Shown: positions 1 to 8,799, counted from the stretch's first letter. The stretch is DNA of 64,000 nucleotides from Paraburkholderia kirstenboschensis (GCF_904848585.1 NZ_CAJHCR010000004.1:124001-188000); one strand, 5' to 3'. Numbers and translations: made by a program. Notes: generated from the sequence alone by a model not told the origin.

Positions 1-762
1 TGTCTTGATGACGTGCGCCATCGTGTCGAGACCGACCACATCGGCGGTACGGAACGTGGCCGACTTCGCACGGCCGAGACGCGAGCCGGTCAGATCGTCG
101 ACTTCGTCGAAACGCAGGCCGAATTTCGCAGCTTCGGTAATGACGGCGAGAATCGAGAAAATGCCGACGCGATTCGCGATGAAGTTCGGCGTGTCTTTCG
201 CGCGCACGACGCCCTTGCCGACCACGCTCGTCAGGAACGTTTCCAGTTGATCGAGAATTTCCGGGCGCGTCGTCGCGGTCGGAATCAGTTCGACGAGATG
301 CATATAGCGCGGCGGATTGAAAAAGTGCACACCGCAAAAGCGCGCCTTCAACTCGTCCGCGAAACCTTGCGAGAGTTCGGTGATCGACAGGCCCGACGTG
401 TTGGTCGCGAAAATCGCGTTCGGCGCGATATGCGGCGACACCTTCTTGTACAGGTCGTGCTTCCAGTCCATGCGCTCGGCGATTGCTTCGATTACGAGGT
501 CGCATTCGGCGAGCTTTTCGATGTCGTCGTCGTAATTCGCGGGCTGGATGTATTGCGCGTCGTCTTTCACGCCGAACGGCGCCGGCGACAGCTTCTTCAG
601 ATTCTCGATCGCCTTCAGCGCGATTGCGTTCTTCGGGCCTTCCCTGGCGGGCAGGTCGAACAGCAGCACGGGCACCTTGGCGTTGATCAGGTGCGCGGCG
701 ATCTGCGCGCCCATCACGCCGGCGCCGAGCACGGCTACCTTGCGAATGATCAGATTGCTCAC
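1..762 (-). CDS. 3-hydroxyacyl-CoA dehydrogenase, FadN type (3' end outside window)
   Basis: N-terminal 254 codons are present; the rest lies beyond base 1. It should catalyse NAD-dependent oxidation of 3-hydroxyacyl-CoA in beta-oxidation. A Rossmann fold opens the protein (VAVLGAGVMGAQIAAHL, residues 7-23), followed by the family stretches NTSGLSI, HFFNPPRYMHLVE and KDTPNFIANR. RAKSATFRTADVVGLDT matches the FadN family, whose members continue into an enoyl-CoA hydratase domain, so the full gene is probably about 800 codons. The start is GTG at 762, preceded by GGAGGA at 6 bases. It lies downstream of the acyl-CoA dehydrogenase in one operon; by analogy with Bacillus fadNAE a thiolase may follow outside the window. 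Confidence 0.88.
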   Translation of the reverse strand, partial: MSNLIIRKVAVLGAGVMGAQIAAHLINAKVPVLLFDLPAREGPKNAIALKAIENLKKLSPAPFGVKDDAQYIQPANYDDDIEKLAECDLVIEAIAERMDWKHDLYKKVSPHIAPNAIFATNTSGLSITELSQGFADELKARFCGVHFFNPPRYMHLVELIPTATTRPEILDQLETFLTSVVGKGVVRAKDTPNFIANRVGIFSILAVITEAAKFGLRFDEVDDLTGSRLGRAKSATFRTADVVGLDTMAHVIKT

Positions 763-830
763 GTCGTTCCTCCGGGGAGTTATGCGGTGTCGCGAATGTG
801 TCGGCTGGTTCGCGACATGTGTGGCTGGCG

Positions 831-865
831 AACGCGTCGCGCTGTTCGAACAAGCGCGACGCGTT
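831..865. other. 13-bp intergenic stem-loop between the two beta-oxidation genes
   Basis: AACGCGTCGCGCT at 831-843 pairs perfectly with AGCGCGACGCGTT at 853-865 around a 9-base loop. There is no run of T on either strand, so it does not look like an intrinsic terminator. A second, weaker repeat (TCGCGAA 790-796 with TTCGCGA 809-815) follows in the direction of transcription. The element may set relative mRNA levels of the upstream and downstream genes by stabilising a processed 3' end. That role is inference. Confidence 0.5.
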
Positions 866-877
866 CCGTGAGATGGC

Positions 878-2665
878 TTAGAACAGCGCTTCTTCGACTT
901 CCATGAGCGGCTTCGAACCTGCGCGCGCCTGACGGATCGTCATGGCGGTTTCAGGCAGCAGCTTCGCGAAATAGAAGCGCGCGGTGGCGAGCTTCGCCTT
1001 GTAGAACGGATCGCCCGACGCTTCCTTGTCCAGCGCGATGCGCGCCATGCGCGCCCAGAAGTACGAGAACACGAGATGCCCGACGGTGCGCAAATACGGC
1101 ACGGCAGCGGCGCCGACTTCGTCCGGGTTCTGCATGGCCTTCATGCCGATTTCCATGGTCAGCTTCTGCACCTTTTCGCCGATGTCGGCGAGCGGGTTGA
1201 CGAATTCCTGCATCTCCGGTTTGATGCCTTCGGCTTCGACGAACTCCGTCACGAGCTTGCCGAACTTCTTCATCTTCGCGCCCATGTCGCCGAGAATCTT
1301 GCGGCCCAGCAGGTCGAGCGCCTGAATCGCGTTGGTGCCTTCGTAGATCATGTTGATACGCGCGTCGCGCACGTACTGCTCCATGCCCCACTCGGCGATG
1401 AAGCCGTGGCCGCCGTAAATCTGCATGGCGTGATTCGTGCCTTCGAACGCGTTGTCCGACAGGAACGCTTTCAGGATCGGCGTGAGCAGCGCGACGAGAT
1501 CGGCGGCTTCCTTGCGCACCGCTTCGTCGGCGTGCGACAGTTCCTTGTCGATGTGCAGCGCTGACCAGTACGAAAACGCGCGAGCGCCTTCGGCATAAGC
1601 CTTCTGCGTGAGCAGCATGCGGCGCACGTCGGGGTGCACGATGATCGGATCAGCAGCCTTCTCAGGTGCCTTCGGGCCGGTCAGCGAACGCATCTGCAGA
1701 CGTTCTTTCGCGTACGTGAGCGAGTTCTGATACGCAACTTCGGTGAGGCCGAGACTTTGCATGCCGACGCCAAGACGCGCGGCGTTCATCATCACGAACA
1801 TGGCATTCAAGCCCTTGTTCGGCTCACCGACGAGCCAGCCCTTCGCGTTGTCGAGATTGATCACGCAGGTCGCGTTGCCGTGAATGCCCATCTTGTGTTC
1901 GATGGAGCCGCACTTCACGCCATTGCGTTCGCCGGGCTCGCCGGCTTCGTTCGGAACGAACTTCGGCACGATGAAAAGCGAAATGCCCTTGGTGCCCTTG
2001 GGCGCATCCGGCAGGCGCGCGAGCACGAGGTGAACGATGTTCTCCGCAAGATCGTGTTCACCGCTGGAGATGAAAATCTTTGTGCCGCTGATCGAGTACG
2101 AACCGTCGCTGTTCGGCTCGGCCTTGGTGCGCAGAATGCCGAGGTCGGTGCCGCAATGCGGTTCGGTCAGACACATGGTGCCGGTCCACACGCCCGAGAC
2201 CAGCTTCGGCAGATAGCGCTGCTGCAACTCGGGCGTACCGTGTGCGTGCAGACATTCGTACGCGCCGTGCGACAGGCCGGGGTACATCGTCCACGCCTGA
2301 TTCGCCGAGTTCAGCATTTCGTACAACGCGTTGTTGACGAACGCGGGCAGCCCCTGGCCGCCGTATTCCGGATCGCAGCCAAGCGCCGGCCAGCCTGCCT
2401 CGACATACTGCTGATAGGCTTCCTTGAAGCCTTTCGGCGTGGTGACGACGCCGTCGCCGACGTACGTGCAGCCTTCCTGGTCGCCGCTGTGATTGAGCGG
2501 GAACAACACTTCGGAGCAGAACTTGCCGGCCTCTTCGAGCACGGCGTTGATCGTCTCCGCGTCGAGATCCGCGTGCTTCGGCATCTGCTTGATCTCGGCT
2601 TCGACGTTAAGCAGTTCGTGCAACACGAATTGCATGTCGCGCAGCGGCGCGGCGTACTGTCCCAT
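878..2665 (-). CDS. Acyl-CoA dehydrogenase, long FadE type (595 aa)
   Basis: Flavoprotein that introduces the 2,3-double bond into acyl-CoA, the first step of beta-oxidation. The size of about 595 residues is that of the FadE/DmdC-type enzymes with an extra C-terminal domain, not the usual 380. Visible family blocks include TMCLTEPHCGTDLG (FAD contact), GTKIFISSGEHD, the arginine/glycine-rich centre AARLGVGMQSLGL, and YGGHGFIAEWGMEQYVRDARI followed by MIYEGTNAIQALDLLGRK around the catalytic region. The ATG at 2665 is preferred over the in-frame TTG at 2677 because GGAGAG sits just before it. The gene is 102 bases downstream of the TetR gene and precedes the dehydrogenase above, forming a fatty-acid degradation operon. 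Confidence 0.93.
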   Translation of the reverse strand: MGQYAAPLRDMQFVLHELLNVEAEIKQMPKHADLDAETINAVLEEAGKFCSEVLFPLNHSGDQEGCTYVGDGVVTTPKGFKEAYQQYVEAGWPALGCDPEYGGQGLPAFVNNALYEMLNSANQAWTMYPGLSHGAYECLHAHGTPELQQRYLPKLVSGVWTGTMCLTEPHCGTDLGILRTKAEPNSDGSYSISGTKIFISSGEHDLAENIVHLVLARLPDAPKGTKGISLFIVPKFVPNEAGEPGERNGVKCGSIEHKMGIHGNATCVINLDNAKGWLVGEPNKGLNAMFVMMNAARLGVGMQSLGLTEVAYQNSLTYAKERLQMRSLTGPKAPEKAADPIIVHPDVRRMLLTQKAYAEGARAFSYWSALHIDKELSHADEAVRKEAADLVALLTPILKAFLSDNAFEGTNHAMQIYGGHGFIAEWGMEQYVRDARINMIYEGTNAIQALDLLGRKILGDMGAKMKKFGKLVTEFVEAEGIKPEMQEFVNPLADIGEKVQKLTMEIGMKAMQNPDEVGAAAVPYLRTVGHLVFSYFWARMARIALDKEASGDPFYKAKLATARFYFAKLLPETAMTIRQARAGSKPLMEVEEALF

Positions 2666-2766
2666 GACTCTCTCCAAAGTTTGACAAGAAGCCAGGCCGT
2701 TAGCGCGAGTGCGTGGCGCGGATAGTTCTCCCGCTTTTTCTCTCGCTTGTTCGCTTTCTCGCCGCT

Positions 2767-2783
2767 GAACCTTGTTCAGGTTC
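2767..2783. other. Short dyad after the TetR stop codon
   Basis: GAACCT and AGGTTC flank a 5-base centre between the TetR gene and the acyl-CoA dehydrogenase gene. It could be a weak hairpin or a second regulator site; its sequence differs from the palindrome at 3481-3498, so shared recognition is not supported. Confidence 0.25.
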
Positions 2784-2794
2784 CGCGGTTTGCA

Positions 2795-3394
2795 CTAACG
2801 GCTTTCGCTCTGATACGAAACAATCAATTTTTCCAGCGCGGCCCACGTGAGACGCACCGCATCCGGCAGATGCAGGAAGCGCGCGTCGTGATGCAGGCCG
2901 AGCGTGAAGCTGTACAGTTCGAAGAGCATCAACTGCGGTTCCGTGTCGGCACGCAGATGCCCTTCGTCCACCGCCTGCGAAATCGCGCGAGTAAGCGCCG
3001 CGCGCCAGATCGTCACGCTCGACACCAGTTGCTCGCGCACCGGGTTATCCGCGCGGTCGTCGTACTCGACGGCGCCGCTGATGTAGATGCACCCGGTCGT
3101 GACTTCCTGAATGCGCTTCTCGATCCAGCGCGAAATCATCGCTCGCAAGCGCGGCAATCCGCGAGGCTCGCGCAGGCTCGGGAAGAACACCTCGTCTTCA
3201 AAACGACGGTGATATTCGCGCACCACTTCAACCTGCAAGTCTTCGCGTGAGCCGAAATGCGCAAACACACCGCTTTTGCTCATCTGCATGCGCTCGGCCA
3301 GGAGGCCAATCGTCAGACCTTCAAGTCCGTCGCGGCTTGCGAGATCAAGTGCTGCATCGAGAATTGCGGCGCGCGTCTGTTCGCCTTTTCGCAT
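2795..3394 (-). CDS. TetR-family regulator of the beta-oxidation operon
   Basis: A 199-residue TetR repressor. The helix-turn-helix is near the N terminus (TRAAILDAALDLASRDG, then LAERMQMSKSGVFAHFGSRE, about residues 8-50); the C-terminal half would bind the inducer. The start is set at ATG 3394 (MRKGEQTR); the frame is open further upstream, but that extension has no family match. It is the first gene of the run TetR, acyl-CoA dehydrogenase, hydroxyacyl-CoA dehydrogenase, which suggests autoregulated control of fatty-acid degradation in the manner of PsrA or the betaproteobacterial FadP. The ligand, probably an acyl-CoA, is inferred from context only. Confidence 0.88.
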   Translation of the reverse strand: MRKGEQTRAAILDAALDLASRDGLEGLTIGLLAERMQMSKSGVFAHFGSREDLQVEVVREYHRRFEDEVFFPSLREPRGLPRLRAMISRWIEKRIQEVTTGCIYISGAVEYDDRADNPVREQLVSSVTIWRAALTRAISQAVDEGHLRADTEPQLMLFELYSFTLGLHHDARFLHLPDAVRLTWAALEKLIVSYQSESR

Positions 3395-3480
3395 AGCTTT
3401 TACCGTTCTAATGTGACCGAAATGAAAATCGAACGGCCGTACTATTATTGAGTGGCGCCGTCCGCGAAACAAGGACTTTA

Positions 3481-3498
3481 TTAGAAACCGGTTTCTAA
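3481..3498. promoter_or_regulatory. Perfect 18-bp palindrome, probable TetR operator
   Basis: TTAGAAACCGGTTTCTAA is fully self-complementary and lies 87 bases before the TetR start. Its core, GAAAC-N2-GTTTC, resembles the reported PsrA-type recognition pattern of fatty-acid-responsive TetR proteins. Position and symmetry make it the likely autoregulatory operator for the fatty-acid operon. Confidence 0.65.
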
Positions 3499-3679
3499 CC
3501 AGGTTTCAATTCTGCGGCATCTGGCAATCGGAGGAAGCTGATTTTTTAGAGGGGTTCGCCTTGAGGCAATTGTTGCTCAAGAGGGACGTCCGTTTCGATG
3601 CTGCTTCCGTTGCAGTTTTCGCCGTAAGGCCGGCATGATGCCGTAGAAAGGCCGCCATCAGGAAGGGCCGGGCGCGGGG

Positions 3680-3767
3680 TCGGCGCTGTGTCGGCATTGC
3701 ATCGGCATTGCATCGGCGCTGTGTGGGCGCTGTGTCGGCGCTGTGTCGGCGCTGCGTCGGCGATGAG
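3680..3767. repeat. Eight tandem 11-bp units
   Basis: Units of the type TCGGCGCTGTG start at 3680, 3691, 3702, 3713, 3724, 3735, 3746 and 3757. Units 2 and 3 read TCGGCATTGCA and the last ones drift. The period is not a multiple of three, so the proline/glutamine/arginine-rich frames through it on either strand are by-products. The tract sits 38 bases downstream of the phospholipase D gene, in a 411-bp gap (3395-3805) that otherwise holds only the palindrome at 3481. Confidence 0.85.
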
Positions 3768-3805
3768 CGCGTGCGCCAGGATCGGTCGGCCATCGACTCC
3801 GCCCT

Positions 3806-5065
3806 TCAATCGTAGCCGCCCACCGTCAGCAGCTTCATCACGGCCCGGTAGGTCGTGTAGGCGAGCCAGTTGAGCAGGCGCTCGCCGGCCGGGCGAGCGT
3901 CATAGTGCGCTTCGTCGATGCGCCGTGCCTCCTTGAAGGCGACGAGAATCGCTTCGCGAAGCGCGTCGATCGACGGATCGTTCACCAGCACGACATTGGC
4001 TTCGTTATTGAGCATCAGGCTCAGCGCGTCGAGATTCGACGAACCCACGGTCGCCCAGTTCGAGTCGACCACCGCGACCTTGCCGTGCAGCAGGGTTTTC
4101 TCGTACTCGGCGATCTGCACCCCTGCTCTAAGCAACGCGCGATAGAGAAACGGCACGGCGTAATCGAGCGCCTTGAACTCCTTGCGCCCGACGATCAGCT
4201 TCACCACCACGCCGCGCCGCGCCGCGTACACCAGCGCGCGCCGGAGCTTGCGGCCCGGCATGAAGTAAGGGTTCGCCAGCAGCACCTCGTGGCGAGCCTG
4301 CCCGATCGCCGTCAGATACGCCTTTTCGATCGCCCGGCGATTGATCAGGTTGTCGCGCGCGACGAACGCCACGCAGGGCTCGCCGCCCGCCCACAACTCC
4401 TCGTTGCGGCGCCGGCGGCGACGTCGGAGGCTGCCGAGCGACGCTGCCGTCTTCGGAGCGAGATCCGGCTCCAATGATTCCAGCGATCGATGCCCGACGC
4501 GAATCCGGCGCCACTGCACTTCGAAAGCCTCGCGGATGTCGTTGACCACCGGCCCGTGCAATTCGACCGCGAAATCCCAGCGCCGATAGGGCAGCTTTTC
4601 GCCGTCGTTGTCGTAATCGTCGACGATGTTGATGCCGCCGCAGTACCCGAATTGATCGTCGATCACGGCGAGCTTGCGATGCGTGCGCGAAAAGCCGAAG
4701 CGCCCGAAGATGTGCGGGTTGTAGATCCGATGCTCGATGCCCGCGCTGACCCACTCTTCGAACATCGGCAGGCGCGCAGTGCCGATGCCGTCGGTAATCA
4801 CTCGCACGCGCACGCCGCGCGCCGCCGCTCGCAGCAACGCGGCGCTGACCGCCTGGCCGGCGGCGTCGTAGCAGAAGATGTAGGTTTCGAGAACGACGTC
4901 GCGCTCGGCGGCATCGACGCGATCGATCAGCGCGCTGAAGTACTCGCCGCCCGAGCGCAGCAGTTTGACGTCGTTGCCGCTCGTGAAGCGGTAGCGCTGC
5001 CAATAGCGGCGGCCGAGCAGCGATTGCCGCAGGCGGGCGAAACGGCGTGCGCCGCCGACGCTCAT
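3806..5065 (-). CDS. clsB: Cardiolipin synthase / phospholipase D-family protein (419 aa)
   Basis: Membrane-associated phosphatidyltransferase that most likely makes cardiolipin. Two HKD motifs are intact: HRKLAVID in the first half and HGKVAVVD in the second, each followed by the conserved glycine/serine-asparagine strand (GGINIVDD; VGSSNLDALS). The length and lack of obvious N-terminal membrane helices fit the ClsB type rather than ClsA. The start ATG at 5065 overlaps the stop of nudB (ATGA, 5062-5065), so the two are translationally coupled. An arginine-rich linker between the catalytic halves (near 4400) is visible. Other PLD-superfamily transferases cannot be excluded. Confidence 0.85.
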   Translation of the reverse strand: MSVGGARRFARLRQSLLGRRYWQRYRFTSGNDVKLLRSGGEYFSALIDRVDAAERDVVLETYIFCYDAAGQAVSAALLRAAARGVRVRVITDGIGTARLPMFEEWVSAGIEHRIYNPHIFGRFGFSRTHRKLAVIDDQFGYCGGINIVDDYDNDGEKLPYRRWDFAVELHGPVVNDIREAFEVQWRRIRVGHRSLESLEPDLAPKTAASLGSLRRRRRRRNEELWAGGEPCVAFVARDNLINRRAIEKAYLTAIGQARHEVLLANPYFMPGRKLRRALVYAARRGVVVKLIVGRKEFKALDYAVPFLYRALLRAGVQIAEYEKTLLHGKVAVVDSNWATVGSSNLDALSLMLNNEANVVLVNDPSIDALREAILVAFKEARRIDEAHYDARPAGERLLNWLAYTTYRAVMKLLTVGGYD

Positions 5066-5547
5066 CCGCGACACTCCGAACGCTCGCGCAGCCGCTTGGG
5101 CAATTGCAGAATCGCATCCGCATTCGACGAAGAGAAGCAGCGCGACGCCGCCTCTGCATACGGCAGCCAGAGAAACGCGGTGTGTTCGCGCGGCGCTAAT
5201 GTCACTTCGAGTTGCTCGGGCACTTGTACGCTGAACCAATGCTCGGTGTTGTGGATCACGCCTTCGCCGTAACGATGCAGGAACTGTGGATAGATCTCGT
5301 ACTCGATCGAGTATTGCCAGTCGAACAAGGCGCTCTCAGGCACCAGTGCGCTGCCGATCACGATGCCCGTCTCTTCGGCCACTTCGCGGATCGCCGTTTC
5401 GGCGAGCGGCTCATCGAGCCGGTCCTTGGAACCAGTCACCGATTGCCAGAAACCAGGAATATCGGCGCGTTCGATCAACAGCACGTCGAGCGAGGGCGTA
5501 TGAATGACGACGAGTACGGACTGCGGGATCTTCGGCGGTTTCGGCAT
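5062..5547 (-). CDS. nudB: Dihydroneopterin triphosphate diphosphatase (Nudix, NudB)
   Basis: A 161-residue Nudix hydrolase that would remove pyrophosphate from dihydroneopterin triphosphate in folate synthesis. The Nudix box is visible as EPLAETAIREVAEETGI, with the essential REVAEE core; the glycine-to-glutamate spacing before it is one residue longer than the textbook box. The flanking region FLWLPYAEAA is also typical of NudB. The start is ATG 5547 (MPKPPKIPQSVLVVI). It is co-transcribed with clsB through a 4-base overlap and is separated from aspS by a terminator. Substrate assignment follows family resemblance and the common nudB-aspS neighbourhood. Confidence 0.85.
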   Translation of the reverse strand: MPKPPKIPQSVLVVIHTPSLDVLLIERADIPGFWQSVTGSKDRLDEPLAETAIREVAEETGIVIGSALVPESALFDWQYSIEYEIYPQFLHRYGEGVIHNTEHWFSVQVPEQLEVTLAPREHTAFLWLPYAEAASRCFSSSNADAILQLPKRLRERSECRG

Positions 5548-5642
5548 GGCGTGAAAACTGGGCGCAACGCTTGCGCGGTACATGTCGGCGAGTAGTCCAA
5601 TGAGCGAGCGGAAGCTGTTGCATGGACTGTAACGCAAAAAGC

Positions 5643-5666
5643 AAAAAAGGCGCGTAATGCGCCTTT
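5643..5666 (-). terminator. Intrinsic terminator of the aspS operon
   Basis: AAAGGCGC (5646-5653) pairs with GCGCCTTT (5659-5666) around a 5-base loop. On the minus strand the stem is followed by six T. It lies between the aspS stop and nudB, ending the fmdB-DUF502-aspS transcript. Confidence 0.85.
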
Positions 5667-5756
5667 CCCGTTTTGCTTTTTCATCAAGCGGATCTTGCTC
5701 GACGTTGCCTATGCTAGCCCGCGTTGCCGTTCACAGGCAGCCGCGGGTTGCCTGGA

Positions 5757-7556
5757 TCACGCCTTGGGTTCAGGCGTACGCAAGCGGATGTGCAACTCGC
5801 GCAACTGGCGCTCGTCCACTTCGCTCGGCGCTTGCGTGAGCAAGTCTTGCGCGCGCTGCGTCTTGGGGAACGCGATCACGTCGCGGATCGAATCGGCGCC
5901 GGCCATCATCGTGACGATGCGGTCCAGACCGAACGCGATGCCGCCGTGCGGAGGCGCGCCGTATTGCAGCGCGTCGAGCAGGAAGCCGAACTTGGCTTGT
6001 GCTTCTTCCGCGTTGATCTTCAGCGCGCGGAACACCTTGCTCTGCACTTCTTCACGATGAATACGCACCGAGCCGCCGCCGATTTCCCAGCCGTTCAGCA
6101 CCATGTCATAAGCCTTTGCGAGGCAGCGCGCCGGGTCCGATTCCAGATACTCGAGGTGCTCGTCTTTCGGGCTCGTGAACGGGTGATGCGCGGCGACGTA
6201 GCGGTTGTCTTCCTCGTCGTATTCGAACATCGGGAAGTCGACCACCCACAGCGGCTTCCAGCCGGACTGGACGAGACCGTTTGCCTTGCCGAATTCGGAG
6301 TGGCCGATCTTCAGGCGCAGCGCGCCGAGGCTGTCGTTCACCACCTTCGCGCGGTCCGCCGCGAAGAAGATGATGTCGCCGTCTTGCGCGCCGGTGCGCT
6401 CGATGATCGCCTTGACCGCTTCGTCGTGCAGGTTCTTGACGATCGGGCTTTGCAGGCCGTCACGGCCCTTCGCCACTTCGTTGACCTTGATCCACGCGAG
6501 ACCCTTCGCACCGTAGATGCGCACGAATTCCGTGTAGCTGTCGATGTCGCCACGCGAGAGCTCGCCGCCCTTCGGCACGCGGATCGCCGCGACGCGGCCG
6601 TCTTTCGTGTTGGCAGGCGTGCTGAACACCTTGAAGTCGACGTCTTTGACCGCGTCGGTCAGGTCGGTGAACTCAAGCTTTACGCGCAGGTCCGGCTTGT
6701 CCGAACCGAAGCGGCGCATGGCTTCCGAATACTGCATAACCGGGAATTTCTCATCCAGCTCGACGCCGATGGTTTCCTTGAACACGTGGCGGATCATCGC
6801 TTCGAACAGATCGCGAATTTCCTGTTCCGACAGGAACGAGGTTTCGCAGTCGATCTGCGTGAATTCCGGCTGACGGTCGGCGCGCAGGTCTTCGTCGCGG
6901 AAGCACTTGACGATCTGGTAGTAGCGATCGAAGTTCGCCACCATCAGAAGCTGCTTGAAGAGCTGCGGCGATTGCGGCAGCGCGAAGAACTGGCCGGGGT
7001 TGGTACGCGACGGTACCAGGTAGTCGCGCGCGCCTTCCGGCGTGCTCTTGGTGAGCATCGGCGTTTCGATGTCGACGAAGCCCTGCGCGTCCAGATACTT
7101 GCGCACTTCGATCGCGACACGGTAGCGCAGACGCAGATTGTGCTGCATCTGCGGACGGCGCAGGTCCAGCACGCGATGCGTGAGACGCGTGGTTTCCGAC
7201 AGATTGTCGTCGTCGAGCTGGAACGGCGGCGTGACCGACGCGTTCAGCACGATCAGCTCGTGACACAGCACTTCGATCTTGCCGCTTTTCAGCGCGGCGT
7301 TCGTCGTGCCTTCCGGACGGCTGCGCACCACGCCCTTGATTTGCAGACAGAATTCGTTGCGCACGTCTTCGGCGGCCTTGAACATCTCCGCGCGGTCCGG
7401 GTCGCAGACGACCTGGACGAGGCCTTCGCGGTCGCGCAGGTCGATGAAGATAACGCCGCCATGGTCGCGGCGGCGGCTTACCCAGCCGCACAGCGAGACG
7501 GTTTGGCCCAGCAGTTCTTCGGTCACCAGACCGCAGTATTCAGATCTCATCGACAT
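5757..7556 (-). CDS. aspS: Aspartyl-tRNA synthetase
   Basis: Class IIb synthetase of 599 residues, the normal bacterial length, charging tRNA-Asp and possibly tRNA-Asn. The N-terminal OB-fold contains the anticodon-binding stretch [12 protein letters not shown]. The catalytic domain shows [11 protein letters not shown], motif 2 [18 protein letters not shown] and motif 3 [11 protein letters not shown]. The bacterial GAD insertion domain occupies the middle. Start is ATG 7556 or the in-frame ATG 7550; no strong ribosome site separates them. It is the third gene of an operon after the FmdB-like and DUF502 genes and is followed by the terminator at 5643-5666. Confidence 0.97.
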   Translation of the reverse strand: MSMRSEYCGLVTEELLGQTVSLCGWVSRRRDHGGVIFIDLRDREGLVQVVCDPDRAEMFKAAEDVRNEFCLQIKGVVRSRPEGTTNAALKSGKIEVLCHELIVLNASVTPPFQLDDDNLSETTRLTHRVLDLRRPQMQHNLRLRYRVAIEVRKYLDAQGFVDIETPMLTKSTPEGARDYLVPSRTNPGQFFALPQSPQLFKQLLMVANFDRYYQIVKCFRDEDLRADRQPEFTQIDCETSFLSEQEIRDLFEAMIRHVFKETIGVELDEKFPVMQYSEAMRRFGSDKPDLRVKLEFTDLTDAVKDVDFKVFSTPANTKDGRVAAIRVPKGGELSRGDIDSYTEFVRIYGAKGLAWIKVNEVAKGRDGLQSPIVKNLHDEAVKAIIERTGAQDGDIIFFAADRAKVVNDSLGALRLKIGHSEFGKANGLVQSGWKPLWVVDFPMFEYDEEDNRYVAAHHPFTSPKDEHLEYLESDPARCLAKAYDMVLNGWEIGGGSVRIHREEVQSKVFRALKINAEEAQAKFGFLLDALQYGAPPHGGIAFGLDRIVTMMAGADSIRDVIAFPKTQRAQDLLTQAPSEVDERQLRELHIRLRTPEPKA

Positions 7557-7632
7557 GATGTTTGACTTTCGTTTTGCATTGGTTGAACGGCGCGCCGCAG
7601 CTGAACACTGCGTGAAACATTGCGCGCCGGCA

Positions 7633-8286
7633 TTACAGCGGAGGCTCGACTGTCGTGCGACGCACCGGCGCCGGCGGCGCGGACGGCGCCACCACGCCCA
7701 TCGAGACGATGTACTTGAGTGCGGCGTCGACGGTCATGTCGAGCTCGATCACTTCGCTCTTCGGCACCATCAGAAAGAAGCCGGACGTTGGGTTCGGTGT
7801 AGTCGGCACGTATACGCTGACGTGATCTTCTTTCAGGTGATTGATCACATCGCCGCCCGGGATACCGGTAAGAAACGCGATCGTATAGGAGCCACGGCGC
7901 GGATATTCGATCAGAAGCGCCTTGCGAAACGCGTTGCCGCTGCTCGACAGCAGCGTGTCGGACACCTGCTTGACGCTCGTGTAGATCGGTCCGACCACGG
8001 GAATGTGCGCGACCACGACTTCCCACCACTTCACGAGCTTCTGCCCAACGAAGTTCTGGGTCAACAGCCCGACGACAAAGATGAACGCCAGTGTCAGCAC
8101 CGCGCCGAGACCTGGCAGGCGGAAGCCGAACACACGCTCCGGCTGCCATGCGCGCGGCAGCAGCAACAGCGTCTGGTCCATCGTGCCGATGATCAGACCG
8201 AGCACCCACAGTGTGATGGCCAAAGGCACCAGCACCAGCAGGCCAGTCAGAAACACCGATTTGAGTGTCGTTTTTTTCGTCGTCAT
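7633..8286 (-). CDS. DUF502 family inner-membrane protein
   Basis: A 217-residue protein with two predicted membrane helices near the N terminus ([19 protein letters not shown], about residues 12-33, and [19 protein letters not shown], about 63-81). The family signature [15 protein letters not shown] follows, then a soluble C-terminal region. The function of DUF502 proteins is not established. It lies between the FmdB-like gene and aspS, 76 bases upstream of aspS, an arrangement that suggests co-expression with translation genes but does not explain its role. The C terminus is proline-rich and looks disordered. Confidence 0.88.
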   Translation of the reverse strand: MTTKKTTLKSVFLTGLLVLVPLAITLWVLGLIIGTMDQTLLLLPRAWQPERVFGFRLPGLGAVLTLAFIFVVGLLTQNFVGQKLVKWWEVVVAHIPVVGPIYTSVKQVSDTLLSSSGNAFRKALLIEYPRRGSYTIAFLTGIPGGDVINHLKEDHVSVYVPTTPNPTSGFFLMVPKSEVIELDMTVDAALKYIVSMGVVAPSAPPAPVRRTTVEPPL

Positions 8287-8358
8287 GTATACCGCCAGAA
8301 AGCCGCGCCGCGAAAGCGCTGCGCGGCGTGTGCGCCGCCCGCGAGGGCGGCAGTCCCA

Positions 8359-8748
8359 CTAGGCGCTGCCCGAACTGCTTGCGCCCGCGCTAGCCGCCGG
8401 CGCCGCAGCAGGGGCGGCCGGCGTGGCGGCTGCGCTGCTGCTCGTGGCCGTGTCGGATTTCTCCGCGCCGTTGCCGGCAGCTGCGGCAGCTGCGGCAGTT
8501 GCAGCCGAGCTGCCGTTGGACGCACCGTCGGCGTCCGCCTTCACCGGCGCGCTCGCGCCGCTGTTGCCGCCGCGGAAGTCGGTCACGTACCAGCCGGAGC
8601 CCTTCAACTGGAAGCCCGCGGCCGTGACCTGTTTCCTAAAAGTGTCTTTCCCGCATTCGGGACATTGCGTCAACTGGGCGTCGCTCATCTTCTGAAGCAC
8701 GTCTTTCCCGAAGCCGCATGACTCGCAACGATAAGCGTAGATCGGCAT
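8359..8748 (-). CDS. FmdB-type zinc-ribbon protein with low-complexity tail
   Basis: The first 60 residues form the FmdB/CxxC-CxxC zinc ribbon: MPIYAYRCESCG, then CPECGKDTFRKQ, with two CxxC knuckles as zinc ligands, followed by GSGWYVTDFRGG. The remaining 70 residues are almost all Ala, Ser, Gly, Pro and Thr and are probably disordered. The family is a putative regulator, first noted near formamidase genes; no target is known here. It heads the operon with the DUF502 gene and aspS. A TATAAT hexamer lies 46 bases before the start. Confidence 0.88.
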   Translation of the reverse strand: MPIYAYRCESCGFGKDVLQKMSDAQLTQCPECGKDTFRKQVTAAGFQLKGSGWYVTDFRGGNSGASAPVKADADGASNGSSAATAAAAAAAGNGAEKSDTATSSSAAATPAAPAAAPAASAGASSSGSA

Positions 8749-8769
8749 GACCTTTTCCCTACTGAAATC

Positions 8770-8799
8770 TTGTAAACGCTTGCAAAGCCTTGAATTATA
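8770..8799 (-). promoter_or_regulatory. -10 element and operator-like dyad before the fmdB-like gene
   Basis: On the minus strand a perfect TATAAT lies at 8799-8794. No good -35 is visible at standard spacing. Just downstream, around the expected start of transcription, TTGTAAACGCTTGCAA at 8770-8785 is an imperfect palindrome (12 of 16 positions) centred on CG, the shape of a LacI/GalR-type operator. No such regulator gene is in the window. Confidence 0.4.

Noticed and set aside
13-906. Long open frames on the strand opposite the acyl-CoA and hydroxyacyl-CoA dehydrogenase genes
   Set aside because: They are Arg/Ala/His/Val-rich mirror frames typical of high-GC coding DNA and have no ribosome sites or family features; the other strand carries clear enzymes.
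3506-3809. Overlapping minus-strand frames encoding repeated Pro-Thr-Gln-Arg-Arg stretches
   Set aside because: The repetition comes from an 11-bp DNA repeat read in changing frames, and no ribosome site precedes the frames.
5724-7565. A 613-codon plus-strand frame opposite aspS
   Set aside because: aspS is certain from its class II motifs; the opposite frame lacks domains and a ribosome site.
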